A stretch of DNA of 64,000 nt from Bacteroidales bacterium (GCA_004556005.1 SFJA01000002.1:1-64000); one strand, 5' to 3'. Shown: positions 44,044-51,494, numbered from the stretch's first letter. Numbers and translations: made by a program. Notes: a model not told the origin generated them from the letters alone.

Positions 44044-45846
44044 CTACAACTTCTCCTGAAGTTCCATCCATCGCATTTCCAACTCGTTAATCTCATCCAT
44101 AACTGCCTGAATCCGAGAGGAACACTCCTGCAGCTTGTCGTAAGCAAGCAGTCCTGAACTCATAGTCTTTTCCAGTTCAGCCTTGCTTTCCTCCAACTGC
44201 GGCAACCGGGCCTCTATCGCCTCGAGTTCCCGCGACTCCTTCCAGCTCAGCTTGCGCTCCTTACGGTCAGGTTCCCGGGACTGGTTCCGGGAAGAGGAAT
44301 CCTGAGCCCCGGACTTCTGTGCCGCGCTCTGTGCCACAGCCTTTGCCGCGGCTTTCTGCGAAGCCTCGTAATCCTTTATATATGAGCGGTATTCACTGAA
44401 TTTACCCACAAAATCCTTGACCTTTCCCTCTCCGCAGAACACCAGCAGGTGATCCACCACCCTGTCGAGGAAATGGCGGTCGTGGCTGACGACGATAAGG
44501 GAACCCTTGTAGTCATTGAGGAATTCTTCCAAGATGTTGAGGGTTACGATATCGAGGTCATTGGTGGGCTCGTCAAGTATGAGCAGATTGGGTTCCTTCA
44601 TCAGGATGGTCAGCAGGTAGAGCCGCCGCTTTTCGCCGCCGGAGAGCTTGTCGATGCGGGTCGAGAGCATATCGTGAGGGAAGAGGAAGCGGCCGAGCAG
44701 GCGCGTGTCCGGACAGATGTCGAGCACCGTGTCGCCCGGGTCGAAGCTGATTCCTTCCTGATGGTAGTAGCCGATGCGAAGGGACTCTCCCCTGTCAATG
44801 ATGCCCGACTGAGGCTCCAGGGCCCCGGTGAGAAGGTCCAGGAAAGTGCTCTTGCCGACCCCGTTGCGGCCTACGATACCAATCTTGTCGCAGCGCTGGA
44901 AGTTGTATGTAAACGAGTCCAGCATACACTGCCCCTCCCAGTAGTAAGAAACTGATTTGCAGTTGATTATCTTATTTCCCAGACGGGAGGCGCTTCCCAC
45001 TCCATCGAGGCTTATCTGCTTGGTGACATAGGCCTGGGACGCCCTCTCGGAAAGCTCGTGGAATGCATTGATTCTGTACTTCGCCTTGCCAGTCCTGGCG
45101 CAGGGGGTCGCGTGAATCCACTCGAGTTCACGGCGGAGCAGGTTGCGGACCTTGTCGGTCTCGGCGTTGTAGTTGGCTATGCGCTCCGAGCGTTTTTCGA
45201 GATAATTCTGATAGTTACCCCTATACAAATATACGCTGCCGCGGTCCAGCTCCATCACCGTATTGCACACTCTGTCAAGGAAATACCTATCGTGGGTCAC
45301 CATCAGCAGGGTGCAGCGGCTGCGACCCAGGATCTGCTCCAGAGCCTCGATCGCCTCGATGTCCAGGTGATTGGTCGGCTCGTCCATAATGAAGAATTCG
45401 GCTTCGAGGGCGAGCATCTCGCAGAGGGCGACCCGCTTGACCTCGCCGCCGGAGAGAGAGTCCATCCTGCGCGAGAGGCTGCCGAGTCTGAAGGTTCCGG
45501 ACAATTCTGCCAGCTTGACTTCGAAGCGGGCGAGACGGTCTTCGTGCATCTTCTGCAGATGCGGAGCGGCGTGGGCGTGAATCTGTTCGCTGATGCTGAG
45601 CGTCGGGTCGTAGGAGTAGTCCTGCTCGAGAAAGGCTATGCTGATGTCCTTGAGGAAGATTATCCTGCCTCCGGAGTCGGACTTGTCCTCCCCGGCAAGT
45701 ATCCTCAGCAGAGAAGTCTTGCCCGTGCCGTTAGGTGCAATCAAGGCAATCTTGTCGCCTTCGTTTATATTGAAGGCGATATTCTCAAAAAGAACTTTCG
45801 GGCCGTATGATTTGCTTATGTTCTCTATCTGAAGATATGACGGCAT
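44044..45846 (-). CDS. ABC-F family ATPase (Uup-like)
   Basis: 600 residues, two ATPase domains in one chain without membrane segments. Walker A motifs APNGTGKTS and GRNGVGKST, signatures LSGGEVKR and LSGGEKRR, and Walker B motifs FIMDEPTNHLD and LILDEPTNDLD. After a Lys/Ala/Ser-rich linker (about 505-540) the C-terminal coiled coil (ELEAIEARLPQLEESKAELEKT) matches Uup, which acts on branched DNA or the ribosome. It is upstream of cca in a shared operon. Confidence 0.9.
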   Translation of the reverse strand: MPSYLQIENISKSYGPKVLFENIAFNINEGDKIALIAPNGTGKTSLLRILAGEDKSDSGGRIIFLKDISIAFLEQDYSYDPTLSISEQIHAHAAPHLQKMHEDRLARFEVKLAELSGTFRLGSLSRRMDSLSGGEVKRVALCEMLALEAEFFIMDEPTNHLDIEAIEALEQILGRSRCTLLMVTHDRYFLDRVCNTVMELDRGSVYLYRGNYQNYLEKRSERIANYNAETDKVRNLLRRELEWIHATPCARTGKAKYRINAFHELSERASQAYVTKQISLDGVGSASRLGNKIINCKSVSYYWEGQCMLDSFTYNFQRCDKIGIVGRNGVGKSTFLDLLTGALEPQSGIIDRGESLRIGYYHQEGISFDPGDTVLDICPDTRLLGRFLFPHDMLSTRIDKLSGGEKRRLYLLTILMKEPNLLILDEPTNDLDIVTLNILEEFLNDYKGSLIVVSHDRHFLDRVVDHLLVFCGEGKVKDFVGKFSEYRSYIKDYEASQKAAAKAVAQSAAQKSGAQDSSSRNQSREPDRKERKLSWKESRELEAIEARLPQLEESKAELEKTMSSGLLAYDKLQECSSRIQAVMDEINELEMRWMELQEKL

Positions 45847-45852
45847 AGGACG

Positions 45853-47004
45853 TTATTTTTCTACGCTGAAGGAGTATGCGCAGCGGGAAGTATAGGTCTC
45901 GCCGGGACGCAGCACCGGTGACGGCCACTGGGTTTTGTTCGGGCTGTCAGGGTACTTCTGGCTCTCGAAGCATATGGCCGTGCGGCGGGCGTAAACTATG
46001 CCCTTCTTGCCTGTCACGCTGCTGTCGAGGAAGTTGCCGGAGTAGATCTGAATGCCCGGCTCATCCGTGTGGACATCCATCCTGATGCCTGTCGAAGGGC
46101 ACACGATGCTGAGAGCCACTGCTTCGAAGGAACGGTCGGTATCAAGTACCCAGTTATGGTCGTATCCGTCTGCGTTGACAATCTGGATGTCGTCCCGGTT
46201 GTCGATATCCTTGCCTATGGCCTTTGGTGTACGGAAATCAAAATCAGGCCATTCGTCAAGCGATGCAATCTCACCGGTTGTCATAAAGGTACTGTCAACC
46301 GGAGTGAACGAGCTGGAATTGATCTGAAGTATCTGTTCGCAGACAGTATGCTTGTCAGGCTCGCCTGAAAGATTGAAATACGAATGGTTGGTCATATTGA
46401 TGATGGTCGGCTTGTCGCAGCTGGCCTTGTAACTGATGTCAAGAGTATTGTCCGCCTGTAGGGTGAAAGTCACCTCCGCATGCACGGCTCCGGGGAAAGA
46501 ACTGTCGCCGTCAGGGCTGTCGAGTCCGAGGACAAGCGTGGTATCGCTGTGGGAGATGACGTCATACACCTTGTACTGCCAGCCCTGCGGGCCACCGTGA
46601 AGGCAATGGCCGAAGTTGTTTTGAGGCAGCTGGTACTCCACTCCGTCAAGAGTGAAGCGCCCCTGGTTGATACGGTTGGCATAGCGGCCTATGCTGGCGC
46701 CGAAGTCAGTCTTGTTGTTCTCAGGGAAATAATCCGACACCTTGTCAAAGCCAAGAACCACGTCCCTGAACGCTCCATCCCTGTCGGGAACCATAACCGA
46801 TACGACCCTGCCACCGAAATTGGTGATGCAGACCTCCATGCCGGACGAGTTTACAAGGGTGTGGAGGCAGGTTTGCGAGCCATCATAAACTGACTCGAAA
46901 TCAGCAGGATTCAGACCTGACCTGGTCAGAGCGGCAGGATTGGAACAGGATGCCAGAACTACGGCAGCCAAAGCAACAAAAGAAAACAGACTGGACTTTT
47001 TCAT
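45853..47004 (-). CDS. galM: secreted galactose mutarotase (aldose 1-epimerase)
   Basis: 383 residues. Signal with lipobox (VLASCSN, Cys20). Interconverts alpha and beta anomers of sugars. Catalytic and binding residues are seen in NFGHCLHGG, MTNHSYFNLSG, and Glu in PGETYTSRCAY. Lipoprotein location suggests it works on sugars freed by surface hydrolases. It has its own promoter 24 bases upstream and ends 6 bases before the ABC-F start. Confidence 0.93.
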   Translation of the reverse strand: MKKSSLFSFVALAAVVLASCSNPAALTRSGLNPADFESVYDGSQTCLHTLVNSSGMEVCITNFGGRVVSVMVPDRDGAFRDVVLGFDKVSDYFPENNKTDFGASIGRYANRINQGRFTLDGVEYQLPQNNFGHCLHGGPQGWQYKVYDVISHSDTTLVLGLDSPDGDSSFPGAVHAEVTFTLQADNTLDISYKASCDKPTIINMTNHSYFNLSGEPDKHTVCEQILQINSSSFTPVDSTFMTTGEIASLDEWPDFDFRTPKAIGKDIDNRDDIQIVNADGYDHNWVLDTDRSFEAVALSIVCPSTGIRMDVHTDEPGIQIYSGNFLDSSVTGKKGIVYARRTAICFESQKYPDSPNKTQWPSPVLRPGETYTSRCAYSFSVEK

Positions 47005-47027
47005 AAAGCAATAATGTTAGCAGATTG

Positions 47028-47035
47028 CAAATTTA
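47028..47035 (-). promoter_or_regulatory. -7 box of galM
   Basis: TAAATTTG on the minus strand, 23 bases before the galM ATG; -33 box not clear. Confidence 0.55.
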
Positions 47036-47165
47036 TAAAAAAATCCGCCGTTTTGGGAGTCGCTGACATAAAAAGAGCGAGCTTGTCAGTATTCGAGTAT
47101 AGCGTTGCTGAGACCCGAGGTATCACTAGAGATTGTGACAGAAGCGGTGAACACACAAATATAAA

Positions 47166-47203
47166 TAAAAACGAGACTGACCGTGAAGTCAACCTCGTTT
47201 TTT
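47166..47203 (-). terminator. intrinsic terminator of tRNA-Val
   Basis: On the minus strand AAACGAG ... CTCGTTT with an inner TGAC/GTCA pairing, followed by a T-rich tail. It starts two bases after the tRNA 3' end. The loop side carries TTGACTTC, shared with other terminators in the window. Confidence 0.8.
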
Positions 47204-47204
47204 G

Positions 47205-47279
47205 TGGGAGCTGAGGGAGTCGAACCCCCGACCCTCTGCTTGTAAGGCAGACGCTCTAGACCAACTGAGCTAAGCTCCC
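47205..47279 (-). tRNA. tRNA-Val, anticodon UAC
   Basis: 75 bases, full cloverleaf on the minus strand. Acceptor arms GGGAGCT/AGCTCCC, D arm around AGCTCAGTTGGT, anticodon stem TCTGC-CTTACAA-GCAGA with anticodon TAC at 47244-47242, and T loop GGTTCGAC. Discriminator base A; no CCA is encoded. Confidence 0.97.
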
Positions 47280-47296
47280 GAGCGATTTTGCGATTG

Positions 47297-47327
47297 CAAA
47301 GGTACTGCATTTTTTTTAATCTGCAAA
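47297..47327 (-). promoter_or_regulatory. promoter of tRNA-Val
   Basis: Minus strand TTTG (47327-47324), 19 bases, TACCTTTG (47304-47297). Predicted start about 13 bases before the tRNA. Confidence 0.8.
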
Positions 47328-47477
47328 TTTTTTTTGCACTTTTTTTCATTTTTCTATCATTTCAGCCCAAAATACGGTTTTTTCTGCATCTCAACCCTGT
47401 TTTTTTGGAAGAATTGTCTTTGCATGGGGCATCCTAACGTGAGCCGAAAGCTGTCCCCCGGTGTAGTGCCGGTGTGT
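47328..47477. other. gap between the tRNA promoter and the IS right end
   Basis: T-rich (runs of six to eight T) near 47330-47410, no gene seen. The outer limit of the insertion element should lie somewhere between about 47410 and 47477, but the exact junction cannot be fixed without an empty site. A small CCGG repeat surrounds GTGTAGTG (47459-47472). Confidence 0.5.
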
Positions 47478-47510
47478 GAAGCCTCACATTGTCTAAAGCC
47501 AATGTGCTTC
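47478..47510. repeat. IS right-end hairpin
   Basis: CACATTG (47485-47491), loop TCTAAAGC (47492-47499), CAATGTG (47500-47506), with GAAG/CTTC outside. The loop is identical to that at the left end. Confidence 0.85.
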
Positions 47511-47605
47511 CCGAGTCAGCCCTGACGGGCTGATGCCGCTTGAGGCGGCAGGACCACCTGTCCGAGAATACGGTACAAGGCTCAGCAAACGGCGGCTTAC
47601 GCCGC
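47511..47605 (-). ncRNA. candidate omega RNA / reRNA scaffold of TnpB
   Basis: Three stem-loops follow one another at the end of tnpB: GCGGC-TTAC-GCCGC (47592-47605, with the tnpB stop in its loop), TGCCGC-TTGAG-GCGGCA (47534-47550) and TCAGCCC-TGAC-GGGCTGA (47516-47533), then the right-end hairpin. TnpB guide RNAs come from just this place, with the guide read from DNA beyond the element. None has a T run, so they are not typical terminators. Extent and activity are inferred; the RNA may also start further inside tnpB. Confidence 0.5.
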
Positions 47606-48925
47606 AATCGCCGCACCGAGACTAATCAGGTCGGACAGGACGCAGGTGCTTCTCTTACGAACTGAAGGAACTTTCGCCTCCAGCTGCAACCGCCGCGTTG
47701 CCGTGACGGATTTTAACAATTCCCTGATATAATACCTCGCACCTATGTTGTACGAGGCATTCAGATCACAATGATATAGTTTTCCGTTACTGAACTCGCA
47801 AAGACTATAGTTGTTACTGGTGCGTTCGGACTCGCTCCCGTGAAGAATCCTGCCGCTGCCGTCGAACGCCAGTCTGCTCGTGTTCCACGCACATACATGG
47901 CTCACCCTGCATCCGAAGCGATGAACCTTACCAGTGACTATGGACTGTACGGATCTGGCTCGCCAAAGATGAAGCCTCTGCTTCTTGGAGCCGCGTTTCT
48001 TGCCTTTTAGTTCCAACGCTTCGAACACCACGCAGTCCGCGTTGTATTCCATGGCGATATCCGATATGAACCGAGCTGTGAGTTCCGCGATATGACGATT
48101 AACGTTGTCGGCATAGCCCCACAGCCTCGGGGTGCGTCTTGCTCCTCTCTGCTGTGCCTGTTTTATCCTGTTTATGCGATGGTTCAGACAGTCGTATTCT
48201 GCGGGGAGCCTAAGAAACTTCCTCCCTACGACCGTGCCATCCGAACACATCACCGAACAGGTGCAGGCGTTGTTTATGCCGAGATCGACTGCCACTATCC
48301 GCTGTTCCTGAATTTTTGTATCATTGAGTTTGACTTTTTCTTCGAAACTGAAGTCCAGGCTCCAGACCTTTCCTCTCCTGCAGAGCGTAGGGACACACTC
48401 CTTGCGGTTAGAGCAACGCTTGGATATGTAGTCAACATCGCATTTACGAAGAGTGACGTCCACCCAGTCCCAGGTGTTGCGTATCCAGGCCTTTATACTC
48501 GCAGTGTATGTACCCGTACGAACAAAGGTATTGTCCCTGTACATCGCAGGGAAGCAGAAACCCGCCTTAGGCTTCCCGGGAACCTTGCCCTTCCTGCCGT
48601 TCTCCTCCCAATTACGGTGGTTCAACACCCAGGAACTGTACTTACCGAAAGCCTCGGCTATCGCCGAACGGCGGAGGTAACAGGGGAACTTGTAGAACTT
48701 CGCGGAAAAATCATACGGAACTTCAGGGCGTTTTGCAGTAGGGATAGTCAACGGTTCGATCCGGTTCACAGCTTGAGAGCCAGTGCTGCATTCACTTATA
48801 GAATCAGGCCGGGACCGCATCACGTCAATGAAAAAATCCACGGCCATACGATACAGTTCCACCGTATTAGAGAAGGCTAAGTTTCTCTCAGTCAATCTGA
48901 CCTTATATGTGGAACAAATTTTCAT
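47597..48925 (-). CDS. tnpB: TnpB family RNA-guided nuclease, variant without zinc knuckle
   Basis: 442 residues. The split RuvC site is complete: Asp in AVDLGINNACTC, Glu in VVFEALEL and Asp in HCDLNASYNIGAR. The usual TSxxCxxCG...CxxCG zinc motif between the last two is replaced by NTSRLAFDGSGRIL, leaving isolated Cys residues. The final block DLNASYNIGARYYIREL resembles a TnpB subgroup that I associate with Firmicutes, suggesting transfer. The start overlaps tnpA (ATGA). TnpB cuts DNA at the donor site using a guide RNA and helps the element persist. Confidence 0.88.
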   Translation of the reverse strand: MKICSTYKVRLTERNLAFSNTVELYRMAVDFFIDVMRSRPDSISECSTGSQAVNRIEPLTIPTAKRPEVPYDFSAKFYKFPCYLRRSAIAEAFGKYSSWVLNHRNWEENGRKGKVPGKPKAGFCFPAMYRDNTFVRTGTYTASIKAWIRNTWDWVDVTLRKCDVDYISKRCSNRKECVPTLCRRGKVWSLDFSFEEKVKLNDTKIQEQRIVAVDLGINNACTCSVMCSDGTVVGRKFLRLPAEYDCLNHRINRIKQAQQRGARRTPRLWGYADNVNRHIAELTARFISDIAMEYNADCVVFEALELKGKKRGSKKQRLHLWRARSVQSIVTGKVHRFGCRVSHVCAWNTSRLAFDGSGRILHGSESERTSNNYSLCEFSNGKLYHCDLNASYNIGARYYIRELLKSVTATRRLQLEAKVPSVRKRSTCVLSDLISLGAAIAA

Positions 48926-49350
48926 CCCTGATTCTCAATATATTCCTTCAGTATTTTCTCTGATACATTCCCGACAGAACATACAAAGTACCCATCCGTC
49001 CAAAATGTATGCTCCCTCCAAAACTCTTTCGACAACTCCAACGGATATTCCCGCCATATCCAGAATGTTGTATATCCTTTCAGAATAGCAACAATTTTGC
49101 TGATACTCAATTTGGGATTTGTTTCCAACATGTAATGGATATGATCTCTGTCTGTTTCCATATATTTTACGACTATATCGTGCAGGGAACATATCTCCAA
49201 CGAAAGTCTCTTGATAGAGTCGGATATCTTCTGCGAAGATAGTAATTTCTTACGGTATTTGCAGACAAAAATAAGATGATATTGAAGCAGGTACTTATGC
49301 CTATTTCTTGATTGCCAATTACTCATATTAAGCGTTTTGACATTTTTCAT
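48922..49350 (-). CDS. tnpA: IS200/IS605 HUH transposase
   Basis: 142 residues from the ATG at 49350; a second ATG at 49326 (MSNWQSRNRHKY) matches the family start better and may be the real one. The HUH pair is in DHIHYML, and the single catalytic Tyr in TDGYFVCSVG. Both are intact. The gene is visibly more AT-rich than tnpB and the surrounding genes. Confidence 0.93.
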   Translation of the reverse strand: MKNVKTLNMSNWQSRNRHKYLLQYHLIFVCKYRKKLLSSQKISDSIKRLSLEICSLHDIVVKYMETDRDHIHYMLETNPKLSISKIVAILKGYTTFWIWREYPLELSKEFWREHTFWTDGYFVCSVGNVSEKILKEYIENQG

Positions 49351-49351
49351 G

Positions 49352-49394
49352 CCTTCCTTAACCCATAGTCTAAAGCCTATGGGATTGCGGAAGG
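49352..49394. repeat. IS left-end hairpin
   Basis: CCCATAG (49362-49368), loop TCTAAAGC (49369-49376), CTATGGG (49377-49383), with outer CCTTCC/GGAAGG (49352-49357, 49389-49394). Same loop as the right-end hairpin. Confidence 0.85.
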
Positions 49395-49484
49395 AATTAT
49401 TTCAATTGATGAAAGTCGGGCGGGATTGTGGCGGCGCGGGAGATGGATGAGATAGTTGTGATATGAAATGATGAGGCGGGGAAT
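49395..49484. other. gap between IS left end and rplY promoter
   Basis: About 90 bases with no gene or clear motif. It should hold the insertion junction and the short target/TAM sequence of the element, which I cannot identify by eye. Confidence 0.4.
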
Positions 49485-49515
49485 TTTGAATTGACAAAGA
49501 TAATATTTAAATTTG
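49485..49515 (+). promoter_or_regulatory. promoter of rplY
   Basis: TTTG (49485-49488), 19 bases, TAAATTTG (49508-49515): a consensus Bacteroidota promoter. Start predicted near 49519. Confidence 0.8.
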
Positions 49516-49518
49516 CGG

Positions 49519-49676
49519 GCATTTTTAAAACCGGTGAACGTCTTCGGAGGTTTTCCAATAGCAACTGGGATTATTCCGACAGCTGTCGGGTAGCTTTACG
49601 GAGGCTCGTGTGGTTTTGGTGCAATGGGTCCCGGGCTTGTCCAGGGGATGAGTAACACATTTTAATTTATTTTACA
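49519..49676 (+). promoter_or_regulatory. long structured leader of rplY
   Basis: About 158 bases from the predicted start to the ATG, much longer than other leaders here. It can form AAAACC/GGTTTT (49527-49554), the palindromic hairpin CCGAC-AGCT-GTCGG (49576-49589), and a GC-rich fold around 49627-49650. No upstream reading frame of note. It could be an autoregulatory ribosomal-protein leader. Confidence 0.45.
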
Positions 49677-50237
49677 ATGCAGCATTTTGAACTTAAAGGC
49701 CAGCCACGTCAGGTCGGCAACAAAGCCACTCTCAAGGCTTTCCGCAAGCAGGGTCTTGTTCCTTGCAACCTTTACGGATGCGGTATCGAGAACGTTCTTT
49801 TCACAGTTGATGCCAAGGAACTCAAGGCAGTCACCAACACTCCTAAGGCTTTCATCGTTGATCTCGTTCTCGGAGACCAGAAGTACACCGCAGTCCTTCA
49901 CGAGCTTCAGTTCCACCCGGTTACTGACGAGTGCCTGCACGTGGATTTCCTTGTTGTAAATGAGACCAAGCCTGTATGCATCGAAGTTCCTCTCGTTATC
50001 GAGGGACACGCAGTGGGTGTTCAGCAGGGTGGTAAGTTCATCCAGAGACTTCGCTCACTCCGCATCAGCGGCCTTCAGGCTAACCTTCCGGATGACATTA
50101 CCGTTAACATCTCTTCACTCGGTCTCGACAAGAAGATCAAGGCAAGCGACGTTAAGGTTGACGGCATCAAGATCGTTACCGACAAGGATGCCATCATCTG
50201 TCTGGTTAAGGCAACCCGCAAGTCAGCTGGTGCTTAA
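49677..50237 (+). CDS. rplY: 50S ribosomal protein L25, general stress (Ctc) form
   Basis: 186 residues, the two-domain Ctc-type L25. The N-terminal 5S rRNA-binding domain includes KGQPRQVGNKATLKAFRKQGLVPCNLYG, and the C-terminal beta domain includes VPLVIEGHAVGVQQGGKFIQ and DDITVNISSLGLDKKIKASD. It is followed by a good terminator and then pth, the usual Bacteroidota neighbour. Confidence 0.96.
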   Translation: MQHFELKGQPRQVGNKATLKAFRKQGLVPCNLYGCGIENVLFTVDAKELKAVTNTPKAFIVDLVLGDQKYTAVLHELQFHPVTDECLHVDFLVVNETKPVCIEVPLVIEGHAVGVQQGGKFIQRLRSLRISGLQANLPDDITVNISSLGLDKKIKASDVKVDGIKIVTDKDAIICLVKATRKSAGA

Positions 50238-50253
50238 TCTGTTGATTTACAAG

Positions 50254-50307
50254 GGTGACTCTAAGCAGGTTGTCAGTTTGACTTCCGGATTGGAGTCACC
50301 TTTTTTT
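50254..50307 (+). terminator. intrinsic terminator between rplY and pth
   Basis: GGTGACTC (50254-50261) pairs with GAGTCACC (50293-50300), followed by seven T. The 31-base loop holds TTGACTTCCGG. If it works fully, pth needs its own promoter or read-through. Confidence 0.85.
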
Positions 50308-50336
50308 ATTTGGTAACAATCGACTTCTTCAGAATC

Positions 50337-50963
50337 GTGTCAGATAAAGAATTCCTCATAGTCGGACTTGGCAACATCGGGGCGGAGTACGCTCGCACCA
50401 GGCACAACATCGGATTTATGGTTCTCGATGCCTGGGCGGAAGCGAGCGGTGCCGTTTTTGAAACCGGACGATACGGCGACCGGACAACCATCAGCAGCAA
50501 GGGACGCCGCTTCCACCTGCTCAAGCCTTCAACCTATATGAACCTGAGCGGCAACGCAGTAAGGTACTGGCTGAAGGAACTCGACATCCCCGTCAGCCAG
50601 CTTATGGTCATCTGCGACGACCTCAACCTGCCGTTCGGAACGCTCAGGATGCGCCCGAAAGGCAGCAACGGCGGCCATAACGGCCTGAGGAACATCGAGG
50701 AACTGATCGAAACGCAGGACTACGCAAGGCTCAGGGTCGGGGTCGGGCACGAATTCTCCGAAGGGCGTCAGGTGGATTTTGTTCTGGGCAGCTTCTCCGA
50801 GGAGCAGCAGAAGGAGATTCCGCAGTTGTGCGAACGGGCTGTCAGCGGCATCCGTGACTGGGCGTTTGTCGGGATCAACAGGGCGATGACGGCAATCAAT
50901 ACAAAGGTCGAGAAGAAGACGGCTGCAGCCGATTCGGAAACGGATAGCGGCAGCGTGGAGTAA
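50337..50963 (+). CDS. pth: peptidyl-tRNA hydrolase
   Basis: 208 residues from the GTG at 50337. The alternative TTG at 50310 lies right after the T run of the preceding terminator, so GTG is preferred. Releases tRNA from stalled peptidyl-tRNA. Motifs: VGLGNIGAEYARTRHNIGF with the catalytic His, PSTYMNLSG, CDDLNLPFGTLRMRPKGSNGGHNGL. The tail (VEKKTAAADSETDSGSVE) is acidic and extra. Confidence 0.95.
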   Translation: MSDKEFLIVGLGNIGAEYARTRHNIGFMVLDAWAEASGAVFETGRYGDRTTISSKGRRFHLLKPSTYMNLSGNAVRYWLKELDIPVSQLMVICDDLNLPFGTLRMRPKGSNGGHNGLRNIEELIETQDYARLRVGVGHEFSEGRQVDFVLGSFSEEQQKEIPQLCERAVSGIRDWAFVGINRAMTAINTKVEKKTAAADSETDSGSVE

Positions 50964-51085
50964 ACGGCATCGGGCAGAAACGGACACTGCAGCTTGACCA
51001 GATGTAAGCGGGTCGGACAAATGCCGGTAGCTGTCATCTGCGAAACAATCAGACAGATACGCAATTATAATTTTTTGAAAAATTC
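50964..51085. other. non-coding gap after pth
   Basis: About 120 bases; no gene, hairpin or repeat recognised. Confidence 0.4.
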
Positions 51086-51116
51086 TTGATTTTTTATTTG
51101 CATTTTCCTATATTGC
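51086..51116 (+). promoter_or_regulatory. probable promoter of the Hc1-like gene
   Basis: TTG (51086-51088), 20 bases, TATATTGC (51109-51116), a two-mismatch -7 box. Confidence 0.45.
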
Positions 51117-51176
51117 GGACGAAAATTCCGAAAGTATTGGTCTGACAGTATTATTAACATATAAACCAAATTCACA

Positions 51177-51350
51177 ATGAAAGAGCTCGTCGAAAAAATC
51201 TATGGGGAAATCGAAGCATTCAAGCTGAATGCTGACGCCCAGGTAAACAAAGGTAACAAGGCTGCTGGTGCAAGAGCACGCAAAGCTGCGCTTGAGCTTA
51301 TGAAAGATCTTAAGGAATTCCGCAAAATCTCAGTTGAGGCTGGAAAGTAA
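51177..51350 (+). CDS. histone H1/Hc1-like small basic protein
   Basis: 57 residues. MKELVEKIYGEIEAF begins a helix, and KGNKAAGARARKAALELMKDLKEFRK is the basic, alanine-rich core shared by short Hc1-like proteins of Bacteroidota. Lys/Arg-rich with acidic interruptions; probably binds DNA and shapes the nucleoid. It stands alone, with its own promoter and a 19-base-pair terminator hairpin 4 bases after the stop, as expected for an abundant protein. Confidence 0.88.
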   Translation: MKELVEKIYGEIEAFKLNADAQVNKGNKAAGARARKAALELMKDLKEFRKISVEAGK

Positions 51351-51354
51351 GAAG

Positions 51355-51396
51355 AAAATGAAAAAAGTTGGTCAAAAGATCAACTTTTTTCATTTT
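51355..51396 (+). terminator. very long terminator hairpin after the Hc1-like gene
   Basis: Arms 51355-51373 and 51378-51396 pair over 19 bases (one G-T pair) around an AAAA loop. The left arm contains A6 and the right T6, so it would stop transcription on either strand. Confidence 0.9.
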
Positions 51397-51402
51397 TCGT
51401 GC

Positions 51403-51494
51403 AACGTTTCACCTAAAACTTGCATCTATATATCAGGTTTAGGTTTTAGTACACGTTTTAAAGTCGGTTAGCCGCGAGGTTGGCCGGCTTTTTT
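51403..51494 (+). ncRNA. possible small RNA ending in a second terminator
   Basis: No reading frame. CTAAAAC (51413-51419) can pair with GTTTTAG (51443-51449), then a 12-bp stem closes over a GCGA tetraloop (51462-51489) and ends in T6. Five of the 12 pairs are G-U in the plus-strand RNA and would be A-C mismatches on the other strand, so the hairpin is meant for plus-strand RNA. No clear promoter was found, so it may only be a back-up terminator. Confidence 0.35.
51462..51494 (+). terminator. strand-specific terminator with GNRA loop
   Basis: AGTCGGTTAGCC-GCGA-GGTTGGCCGGCT then T. Works as plus-strand RNA because several pairs are G-U. Confidence 0.8.

Larger units (their letters stand above)
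47478..49394 (-). mobile_element. IS200/IS605 family element (tnpA + variant tnpB)
   Basis: About 1.9 kb. It has a HUH transposase gene, a tnpB gene overlapping it by 4 bases, and subterminal hairpins at both ends with the same loop TCTAAAGC. Such elements move as single strands by a peel-and-paste route without terminal inverted repeats. It lies between tRNA-Val and rplY. Both genes are open, so it may be active. End coordinates are those of the outer hairpins; true cleavage sites lie a little beyond. Confidence 0.88.

Noticed and set aside
47205..47279. tRNA-Val as an attachment site for an integrated element
   Set aside because: The tRNA has its own promoter and terminator, no repeat of its 3' end was seen near the IS, and IS200/IS605 elements do not use tRNA sites.
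47516..47605. Tandem hairpins as Rho-independent terminators
   Set aside because: No T run follows any of them on either strand; position at the end of tnpB favours a structured guide RNA.
47478..47605. CRISPR-like repeat array
   Set aside because: The hairpins differ in sequence and spacing; there are no repeated units separated by unique spacers.
50310..50336. TTG start for pth
   Set aside because: It directly follows the T run of the rplY terminator; the GTG at 50337 fits the family length better.
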